This document shows positions 58,101 to 64,000 of a DNA stretch of 64,000 nucleotides, in pieces. Origin of the DNA: Siphonodentalium dalli. Taxonomy: Eukaryota > Mollusca > Scaphopoda > Gadilida > Siphonodentaliidae. The notes beneath the pieces were generated by a model, which did not search any database, was not told the DNA's origin, and was given only the letters and a program-made list of their open reading frames with translations. The translations under genes and the position numbers were made by a program. Numbering within the stretch: the stretch's first letter is position 1; every line of letters begins with the position of its first letter. Location of the stretch: positions 69,167,980 to 69,231,979 of the forward strand of contig CP136063.1 of the NCBI GenBank assembly GCA_032622095.1, read 5' to 3'.

Positions 58101-58456
58101 CATAATTTTGAAACCTGCAGGCCTGTCACAGAATAAGGGCAAGTTATTCTCATTCGAAGTCAATTTTTATAAATGAGCGACCTTCAGTTGACATTACAAT
58201 GTTCTTATTTACAGGCATTCCATGTCGCTGTTTTTGGATGCAGACATCATTTGAACTTGCACATCATTTGAACTTGTATCGACAGAACCTGACTCATGGA
58301 CAAGTTCGTAGAATACCTGATGTTGGATACAATGTTTTCAAAAGCCATTTCGTCGAGCCAGTTATATCGGAGGGATTTACAGAAATTGTGAAATTAGACT
58401 TTGTTCCAAAGTTTGAATCTGAAACGAACAAAAAACTATTCCTTCAGTGGACATGA
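48930..58456 (+). CDS. PNKP: Bifunctional polynucleotide phosphatase/kinase (PNKP), seven exons, FHA domain not present
   Basis: Repairs DNA ends by removing 3'-phosphate and adding 5'-phosphate. Exons: 48930-49173, 51045-51226, 52534-52744, 54235-54371, 55429-55560, 56829-56931, 58215-58456. All are GT-AG and in phase; total 1,251 nt, 416 residues. Order: basic N-terminus (RPKRK, KAKR; probable nuclear signal), HAD-type phosphatase with FDIDWT (nucleophile Asp65, Asp67), FTNQAG (Thr111), YRKP (152-155), GDAAGR (182-187) and DFSCSD (198-203). The P-loop kinase has GPPASGKST (267-275), NRDTLG (290-295) and VDNTNP (316-321; Asp317 the likely catalytic base), then PCRCFWM and a conserved C-terminus. 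Vertebrate PNKP is ~520 aa because of an N-terminal FHA domain that binds XRCC1/XRCC4; here only 64 residues precede the phosphatase. Trp68 replaces the Gly of the common DxDGT motif. Introns carry at least ten transposons. Confidence 0.96.
49268..49667. mobile_element. CAGGTC-ended foldback element, 400 bp, 5-bp target duplication
   Basis: Ends CAGGTCAGGGAGAACCC / complement, flanked by GTCAA at 49263-49267 and 49668-49672. Nearly the whole element is an inverted repeat; the arms carry 'cctcgatcgagg', itself a palindrome, and 'gtggagtatttgat'. Begins 94 bases after PNKP exon 1. Confidence 0.92.
49690..49800. repeat. Degenerate array of 'gcttaagcacaaat' words
   Basis: Eight or more copies of gctt(a/g)agcacaaat in direct and inverted order. 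The same words recur at 49425-49455 (inside the foldback) and 50190-50290. Confidence 0.8.
49820..49965. repeat. Foldback element, about 146 bp
   Basis: Arms of about 70 bp ('ggtattggaatttgtgtaaa... ttattcagaggagtatattg' and complement) meet at 'agattcaatct'. Near-perfect; likely cruciform-forming. Confidence 0.88.
51045..51226 (+). CDS. PNKP: PNKP exon 2
   Basis: Acceptor 'cacttcttcag', donor 'gtgagtgc'. Encodes AKDWEFWEDCVPAKL... and FTNQAGIEKGK, phosphatase motif II region; ends in phase 0 after ...LAIPVL. Confidence 0.95.
51252..51785. mobile_element. hAT-like MITE, 534 bp
   Basis: CAGGGTTGTC... / ...GACCCTG ends, with 8-bp flanks TATATAAC (51244-51251) and TTTATAAC (51786-51793), one base apart. 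Subterminal 'ggcaaa', 'ttttggcaa' words repeat on both sides, as in the 23.5-kb hAT. In PNKP intron 2, 25 bases after exon 2. Confidence 0.82.
51955..52112. repeat. TAATGCCCTAAATAAT hairpin element, copy 1
   Basis: Arms 'gccctaaataatcgactcc' and complement, continuing through 'cagcagaattatgggtaa' and 'caggatttagtcagaaatat'. About 155 bp; PNKP intron 2. Copies 2 and 3 lie downstream of PNKP. Confidence 0.9.
52183..52345. repeat. AACCCTTCCATGA hairpin repeat, PNKP intron 2
   Basis: Starts 'aacccttccatgactggagc'. One complete hairpin, GCGAGTCTCCC-ata-GGGAGCCTCGC; the second is reduced to one arm ('gccaatgcattctctcg'). Confidence 0.88.
52534..52744 (+). CDS. PNKP: PNKP exon 3
   Basis: Acceptor 'cattttttcag', donor 'gtgagtat'. 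AFVCTGENHYRKPS..., YVGDAAGR and DFSCSDRKFAVNIG: phosphatase motifs III/IV. Ends in phase 1. Confidence 0.96.
52823..53345. mobile_element. TAGATCATGCC-ended foldback element, copy 2
   Basis: Same arms as 8611-9099, including 'ccagtacaaaacctgg' and 'cttcactgtaggtg'. 523 bp, in PNKP intron 3. Confidence 0.9.
53657..53813. repeat. GAGGATCTACAACTCGTCCCC foldback element
   Basis: Perfect or near-perfect arms of about 70 bp ('ctacaactcgtccccagttt'... 'gtccagacctaatttactgg') around 'gagcctttggc'. Single copy in the window; PNKP intron 3. Confidence 0.9.
53814..54234. other. PNKP: PNKP intron 3, remainder
   Basis: No feature recognised apart from the acceptor 'cataacatttcag' at its end. Confidence 0.5.
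54235..54371 (+). CDS. PNKP: PNKP exon 4
   Basis: Donor 'gtaagtta'. Reads KFQTPEEYFLGEAATKQWKW... (TPEEYF is the conserved linker after the phosphatase), ends in phase 0. Confidence 0.95.
54389..54777. mobile_element. TTAACCCTTTACCCAAC-ended double-hairpin element, copy 4
   Basis: Complete copy 17 bases after PNKP exon 4. Flanked by ATTCATAG on both sides (54381-54388; 54778-54785), an 8-bp target duplication; alternatively TTAA was the target and TTAAATTCATAG was already duplicated. Confidence 0.93.
54778..55428. other. PNKP: PNKP intron 4, remainder
   Basis: 55085-55178 resembles the right end of a GGCC-ended element ('gacttttttgttttggcc|taa') without its left end. Otherwise unclassified; acceptor 'attgttactag'. 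Confidence 0.5.
55429..55560 (+). CDS. PNKP: PNKP exon 5
   Basis: 132 nt, 44 codons, phase 0 at both ends; donor 'gtaagaac'. Carries the kinase P-loop GPPASGKST and NRDTLGTASK. Confidence 0.97.
55561..56828. other. PNKP: PNKP intron 5
   Basis: Contains a foldback at about 56338-56470 ('gaactggtgacatgaaatta... aggcagggac' and complement around 'gctcgag'). The rest is AT-rich with no accepted feature. Acceptor 'ctttcttatgcag'. Confidence 0.7.
56829..56931 (+). CDS. PNKP: PNKP exon 6
   Basis: Donor 'gttagttt'. FTKEYLKEGKSVIVDNTNP...: the kinase VDNTNP motif. Ends in phase 1. Confidence 0.96.
56964..57269. mobile_element. GGCC-ended TIR element with TAA target duplication (306 bp)
   Basis: GGCCAAAGAAAAAAACACTT...tggtttgggttt / complement; TAA at 56961-56963 and 57270-57272. 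PNKP intron 6, 32 bases after exon 6. Confidence 0.92.
57308..57545. repeat. AACCCTTCCATGA double-hairpin repeat, PNKP intron 6
   Basis: Two hairpins: GCAAGTCTCCC-ata-GGGAGCCTTGC and GCAAGGCTCCC-aat-GGGAGACTCGT. Right end 'gcagctcccaccatgaaatgg'. Confidence 0.9.
57546..58214. other. PNKP: PNKP intron 6, remainder
   Basis: Unclassified AT-rich sequence; acceptor 'ttcttatttacag'. Confidence 0.5.
58215..58456 (+). CDS. PNKP: PNKP exon 7 (terminal)
   Basis: GIPCRCFWMQTSFELAHHLN..., then VGYNVFKSHFVEPVISEGF and the C-terminal KLFLQWT before TGA (58454-58456). Matches the family end (…YCQF). No AATAAA is seen in the next 250 bases, so the poly(A) site is not assigned. Confidence 0.96.
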
Positions 58457-58716
58457 GTAGATCTGATAGCCATAATTGCCAAAATTGCCTATTAGAAGAA
58501 GGCCCTTGCAGAAGATGCATCTGACGCTGAATTAGAACAAACATAATATTCTGACATTCACATGGTGCACACTGTGAGCAGACACTACGATGAAAGCATG
58601 AGATGCAAGAATAGTCTTTTAAAATTCATGTAGTTGGATGTCGCACTTTTACTCAACAGTTTTTGTCATTTACAATTACGGTGAATGACTGAGAAGCTGG
58701 AAGTACAGTAGGCCTA

Positions 58717-58880
58717 ATGCCCTAAATAATCAACTCCTTAACCACAGCAGAATTATGGGTAACTTTTCAGGATTTAGTCGGAAATATGGTTTGTTGCCAT
58801 TCATCGTGACTAAATCCTGAAAAATTACCCATAATTCTGCTGTGGTTAAGGAGTCGATTATTTAGGGCATTACTGTAGAA
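58717..58880. repeat. TAATGCCCTAAATAAT hairpin element, copy 2
   Basis: Starts 'taatgccctaaataatcaac' and ends with the complement; same arms as 51955-52112. It may lie within the PNKP 3' UTR. Confidence 0.9.
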
Positions 58881-58919
58881 CAGACCTGTCTTGCCTATTT
58901 GAGGAAACATTGTGGTCGC

Positions 58920-59315
58920 CAAGCCTGCAAATAGTGGGTTTGTCATTTACAGAATGAGGTCCCCAGAAGGTGAATTTAGTTAGTGAGGCTACCCAGTGGG
59001 CTAACGTCACCAAATTCACCATCTGGGGGCCTCATTCTGCTTAGGCCTCATCGTCTGGGAAGTCTCAAATTAACATTGTTTTTAGTTACTTTTCCCCCCT
59101 TCTGGGAAGTTTCTATATCCCCCAACATGCAGAAGATAAAATTCATAATCAAGGTGACTAATGGGTGAAAATCACAAAATTCAACTGGGGAAATTCAAAC
59201 TAATCCAAGGTTTCCCCATAGCAGTTGAGGCCTAAGCAGAATGAGGTTCCCAGAGGGTGAATTTGGTGAAGCAGATCTCATTCTGCAAATGACAGACACA
59301 CCATTTGCAGACTTG
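58920..59315. mobile_element. CAAGCCTG-ended foldback element, copy 2
   Basis: CAAGCCTGCAAATAG... / ...TTTGCAGACTTG, flanked by GTGGTCGC (58912-58919) and ATGGTCGC (59316-59323), 7 of 8 alike. Two terminal hairpins as in copy 1; the right one is partly deleted. Confidence 0.88.
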
Positions 59316-59417
59316 ATGGTCGCTTTAAATTCAATTCTGATTGAAAAGTTTGAGTATCGCCCTACATGACCAGAACGTTTCCACATTAGCACAAACAAAA
59401 CACAAGTCATGAATGAC

Positions 59418-59632
59418 AGTAATGCCCTAAATAATTGACTCCTTGACCACAGCAGAATTATGGGTAATTTTTCAGGATTTAGTCGGAAATATGGCTTGTT
59501 GCCATTCATCGGAATGCTCTCACAGAGCTTTCCAATGAATGGCAACAAGCCATATTTCTGACTAAATCCTGAAAAATTACCCATAATTCTGCTGTGGTTA
59601 AGAAGTCGATTATTTAGGGCATTACTGTACGA
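59418..59632. repeat. TAATGCCCTAAATAAT hairpin element, copy 3
   Basis: Longer version with 'cattcatcggaatgctctca' and complement at the tip; arms end CAGTAATGCCC / GGGCATTACTG. Confidence 0.9.
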
Positions 59633-59849
59633 CATAATTCAGTGACAAAAAGTGCACTGCTGTCCATCTGTAAGGACCTCTTAACTTTATGACAATACAA
59701 GACAAGGCCCTAAATGAATGTTAAATACTCATCTGATGTGTATGTTCACAGAAACTCAAGATATCAACCATGTTGAGCACTGTATATGCTTGGTTGTGTT
59801 ACAACTTGTGTAATAATATTTGAACAGTGGGCAAACAGATTAGTGCTTA

Positions 59850-60784
59850 GGCCAAAGAAATAACTACTTGTCATATCGGGGTTCCCTATTATAAAACCCT
59901 GACCCTAAAGACGCATAAACTGTTAGTTATAATATTATTTATGTTAATTTTTATACTGTTGTAAGAGATTTACCAAGTAATTGTTGATATTTTTAATGAT
60001 GGAACTGACATTCCTGTGTCAAGGCTAGAGCATCATAAATGTCAAACAGAATGTCCACTCCGAAACATGGACAATATCACAAGAGTGCTACAGGGGTTTG
60101 ATAATTACTTATTATTTCTATAAAGGAGGACACATTTGTGACCCGCCATATCAAATCCAGTCGTAAGTCAGGATTTTTTTACCCTGTGCCAATGCATTCT
60201 CTTATATATGCGAGTCGACCATAGGTCGCCTCGCATATATAAGAGAATGCATTGGCCTAACAATTTTTTATCATTTTTTTTAAATAAATGTTTCTTACAA
60301 TTTTTAGGACATAAAATAAAAAACATCCATTACCCTGCAGGGAGCCCCACACATATATAGAAGCATATAGAAGAGTGTCGTCTGCTCATGTTTGTCTGGG
60401 GCTCTGTATGGGTGAAATTATAAAATTGTTAAAGAATACAAGAACAAATTATTAAAATTGTAAAAAATTGTTAGGCCAATGCATTCTCTTATATATGCGA
60501 GGCGACCTATGGTCGACTCGCATATATAAGAGAATGCATTGGCACAGGGTAAAAAAATCCGGACTTACGACTGGATTTGATATGGCGGGTCACATTTGTT
60601 CATATCATATACCATTCATACACTTGGATAATATTAAAGTTTATACAAAGAAAACCAAAGCTCAATCCTGAAGGAGACATGAAGAGACATATATGTTGAA
60701 ATAAAAATCAATTTTAAGTCTACCCACCGACTATAATTTTTTCTGGCCTGTAACCCGAAACTGACAATTTAATTTTCTTTGGCC
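59850..60784. mobile_element. GGCC-ended TIR element with TTA target duplication (935 bp), hairpin unit nested
   Basis: GGCCAAAGAAATAACTACTT / ...AATTTAATTTTCTTTGGCC, TTA at 59847-59849 and 60785-60787. Contains a nested double-hairpin unit at about 60184-60552 whose own ends are GGATTTTTTTACCCTGTGCC-type. Confidence 0.85.
60184..60552. repeat. Double-hairpin unit with different flanks
   Basis: Same hairpins as the TTAACCC family (GCGAGTCGACC-ata-GGTCGCCTCGC and its mirror), but flanked by 'caaatccagtcgtaagtc' + 'aggattttttt' and its complement instead of TTAACCCTTTACCCAAC. The hairpin spacer is also different and longer. Confidence 0.88.
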
Positions 60785-60805
60785 TTATACATATATATCA
60801 TGCAT

Positions 60806-61680
60806 AACACTGATTTGTTCTGAACTGATAACAAGACACATTCAGACTTTCATTTAGATTTGTTTTATTCATTCCACACGTTCATTTTTTATGTATATAA
60901 TTGAACCATTTTGTTTCTTGACTTTTTATTTTTCCATTTCTCTCGAGATGTGTTCATTCATTTATCATATGCCACCACTCTGCAGCACAGTAGTTATATA
61001 TTAGCATTGCTCATTAATTTGTTATAGCTGTTTAACTATTTAACGGTCTTATTGACTGTTAAAATATTTGAGAGAAATGAATAAATCGTGCAAATTTCGA
61101 AAGTATTTGTCTTATGACTTATGATTACTGAATGCCTTCTCCCATTAATTCTAAATATATTCATTTGTATGGAACCTTCCTCTTTGAGGAGATGGTCATT
61201 TGATACAGTCGACACTGACAATGAAATACTCTTAGGATTATATGTAGAGATCTTCAGCTGGTAAGTCCAACAAACAGCCAGAGGCCTTGAACTTATTAGC
61301 TCTACACCCCTACAAATGAATCATTGGGAATCAAGTAACTAGTCCCCAGCAAGCATTCTGTTATCAATGATTAACCTGTATCGTTTAGATGACGTAAACC
61401 AATGGTTTGGAATTTGGTTCATTAACACAACTAACTTCACCGAACTTGCTTGACCATTTATGTAATTTCTATATTTGTGTTTGGGGATACTACCTGGTTC
61501 AAAAGGTTTTGAGCCAGATGATATGTTCATTTACTGTTTTGACTGAAATTGTATATTGTACAAGTTTTTCACATCAAAATAATTATAATAGATGTCAGCT
61601 CTTCCCAACCGTGCCGGTACCAGGGATGGGTCAATTCACTCTCAAGCTCCTTTGATCAAGCATAAAATAAAAACAATTGT
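60806..61680 (+). repeat. Duplicated segment, copy A
   Basis: Begins 'tgatttgttctgaactgata'; over 90% alike by eye to 62650-63995 (after removing 63301-63754). Contains the intact CTTGACCA site at 61449-61456. No coding support. Confidence 0.9.
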
Positions 61681-61814
61681 ATATTTCTATTGTCACTATT
61701 TACATTAAGAGTAATACAAATAAATTCATGCAGAACAGGTTTTTAAATTCATCCGAGATATTCCTAAGCAGATGTCATGCACCAAATTAAGTCAATAATT
61801 GGATAAGATTATTG
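61681..61814. other. Unclassified spacer
   Basis: AT-rich; nothing recognised. Confidence 0.4.
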
Positions 61815-62420
61815 TCCCCCGAAAAAATTATTTTCGGGGGGACTATAGAAACGGGGTCCGTCTGTCCGTCACACTTTTGAGTACCTTCATGGTGTAATCA
61901 TCTCCTCCTACAGATTTCATCCCAGAGATTTGAAACTTCAGAATATTGTTGCCCATATATTGAAGATGTGCAACATGTATATAGATGACGGAAAAATTAT
62001 ATTTTGACAGAGTTATTAACCCTTTTCGACTTAGAAAATTTCAACATATTTTTTAATTTTCTGTATGAGGGTACCTTCATGGTGTAATCAACTCCTACAG
62101 TTTTGATTGTAGATATTTGAAACTTCAGAGTATTGTTATCCACATATTGGAGATGTGCAACATGTATATAGGCGACGGATTTTTTTTTTTTGACAGAGTT
62201 ATTAACCCTTTTTGACTTAGAAAATTTCAACATTTTTTATAATTTTTTGTATGAGGGTACCTTCATGGTGTAATCAACTCCTCCTACAGTTTTGATCGTA
62301 GATATTTGAAACTTCAGAGTATTGTTACCCACATATTGGAGATACCCACATATTGGAGATGTGCAACATGTTTATAGATGATAGAATTTTTTTTTCAGAG
62401 TTATTAACCCTTTTCAACTT
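61815..62420 (+). repeat. GTCCCCCGAAAAAATTATT-headed block with ~190-bp tandem units
   Basis: Head is a hairpin (tcccccgaaa-aaattat-tttcgggggga), then 'gtccgtctgtccgtcac', then three units with 'accttcatggtgtaatca', 'gatatttgaaacttcagagt', 'attggagatgtgcaacatgt' and 'acagagttattaaccctttt'. Same plan as 41592-42190. Confidence 0.85.
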
Positions 62421-63995
62421 TGTGGTTGCCAAGCCTGCAAATAGTGGGTTTGTCATTTACAGAATGAGGTCCCCAGAAGGTGAATTTAGTTAGTGAGGCT
62501 ACCCAGTGGGCTAACATCACCAAATTCACCCTCTGGGGGCCTCATTCTGCTTAGGCTTCATCGTCTGGGAAGTATCTATAGTCTCAAATTAGCATTGTTT
62601 TTAGTTACTTTTTTCCCCTTCTGGGAAGTTTCTATATCCCCCAACATGCATGATTTGTTCTGAACTGATAACAAGACACATTCAGACTTTCATTTAGATT
62701 TGTTTTATTCATTCCACACGTTCATTTTTTATGTATATAATTGAACCATTTTGTTTCTTGACTTTTTATTTTTCCATTTCTCTCGAGATGTGTTCATTCA
62801 TTTATCATATGCCACCACTCTGCAGCACAGTAGTTATATATTAGCATTGCTCATTAATTTGTTATAGCTGTTTAACTATTTAACGGTCTTATTGACTGTT
62901 AAAATATTTGAGAGAAATGAATAAATCGTGCAAATTTCGAAAGCATTTGTCTTATGACTTTGATTACTGAATGACTTCTCCCATTAATTATAAATATATT
63001 CATTTGTATGGAACCTTCCTCTTTGAGGAGATGGTCAGTTGATACAAGCAGTCGACACTGACAATGAAATACTCTTAGGATTATATGTAGAGATATTCAG
63101 GTAGTAAGTCCAACCAACAGCCTGAGGCCTTGAACTTATTAGCTCTACACCCCTACAAATGAATCATTGGGAATCAAGTAACTACTCCCCAGAAAGTATT
63201 CTGTTATCAATGATTTAATCTTTATCATTTAAATGATATATAACAATGGTTTGGAATTTGGTTCCTTCACACAAATAACTTCACCAAATTTGCTTGACCA
63301 CAAGACTGCAAATAGCGTGTCTGCCATTTGCAGATTGAGGTCCCCAGAGGGTGAATTTAGTAACGCCATCCCGCAAAGCGGGCTAGCATCACTAAATTCA
63401 CCCTCTGGGAACCTCATTCTGCTTAGGCCATCAACTGCTATGGTAGACCTAGGATCAGAATGAAGTTCTCCAGTTGAAGTTTGGTGATGTTCACCCATTG
63501 GGCACCTCGATTATGGATTTTATCTTCTGCAAATTAAAGGATATAGAAACTTTCCAGAAGGGAAACGTAACTAAACACAATGTTAATTTGATACTATAGA
63601 TACTGCCCAGAAGATGAGGCCTAAGCAGAATGAGGTGTCCAGAGGGTGAATTTGGTGATGCTAGCCCGCTGTGCGGGATAGCATAACTAAATTCACCCTC
63701 TGGGGACCTCGTTCTGCAAATGACAGACACGCTATTTGCAAGCTTGCTTGACCAAATATGGTAATTTCTATAGTTCCATAAGATACTGCCTGTGTCAAAA
63801 GGGTTGGAGCCAGATGACATGTTCATTTACTGTTTTGACTGAAATTGTCTACTGTTAAAGTTTTTCACATCAAAATAATTATACTACCAGTAGATGTCAG
63901 CTCTTCCCAACCTCTCTTCCAGTACCAGGGATGGGTCAATTCACTCCCAGGTTCCTTTGATCAAGTATAAAGTAAAAAACAATTGTATATTTATA
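62421..63995 (+). repeat. Duplicated segment, copy B (rearranged)
   Basis: 62421-62649 matches 58911-59125 (left part of the CAAGCC foldback with its flank). At 'aacatgca' it switches to sequence matching 60806 onwards. So copy B equals copy A's neighbourhood with about 1.68 kb missing, plus an extra 446-bp insertion at 63301. Confidence 0.88.
63301..63746. mobile_element. CAAG-ended foldback element with perfect 8-bp duplication, copy 3
   Basis: CAAGACTGCAAATAGCGTGT / ...GCTATTTGCAAGCTTG, flanked by CTTGACCA at 63293-63300 and 63747-63754. Two terminal hairpins. The duplicate segment at 61449-61456 has a single CTTGACCA and no element: an empty site. Confidence 0.96.
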
Positions 63996-64000
63996 TTATC

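Overview
The window is AT-rich metazoan nuclear DNA with split genes, GT-AG introns and very dense non-autonomous transposons. A mollusc, most likely a bivalve, fits best: the many tandem blocks with 'gggccataactc' and 'cggacggacgg' motifs, the mix of hairpin elements, the tRNA-headed SINE and the gene style all point that way. I cannot name the species. No bacterial-type genes, CRISPR arrays or operons are present.

Three genes are supported by splice sites and matching reading phase. (1) An unidentified, possibly N-myristoylated, alpha-helical (armadillo-like) protein lies on the minus strand: start exon 6752-6650, large exon 2920-2139, exon 1501-1422, continuing off the left edge. (2) Ashwin (C2orf49/ASW family, tRNA-ligase-complex subunit) lies on the minus strand with exons 46961-46902, 41164-40965 and 30251-29795; phases match throughout, and the very C-terminus was not located. 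(3) PNKP, the DNA 3'-phosphatase/5'-kinase, lies on the plus strand with seven coding exons from 48930 to 58456. It is complete at 416 codons and appears to lack the N-terminal FHA domain. Ashwin and PNKP are head to head, about 2 kb apart between start codons; each has recognisable promoter motifs.

Region by region: 1-6.8 kb is gene 1 with intronic repeats; 6.8-29.7 kb is gene-poor repeat DNA (tandem blocks, a Helitron, a 2.6-kb TIR element with CCGCGG-rich ends, a 46-bp satellite, an hAT with perfect 8-bp target duplication); 29.8-47 kb is Ashwin with two giant introns, one holding a 4.75-kb insert between exact 92-bp direct repeats; 47-48.9 kb is the divergent promoter region; 48.9-58.5 kb is PNKP with at least ten mobile elements in its introns; 58.5-64 kb is a repeat-rich 3' flank containing a rearranged duplication of itself.

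The unusual content is in the mobile DNA. Several families can be delimited to the base by target-site duplications: GGCC-ended elements with TWA duplications (Harbinger-like), AGGTACTC-ended elements at TTAA, CAAG-ended foldback elements with 8-bp duplications (one with its empty site also in the window), CAGGTC-ended elements with 5-bp duplications, and a double-hairpin family whose stems show paired, compensating changes between subfamilies.
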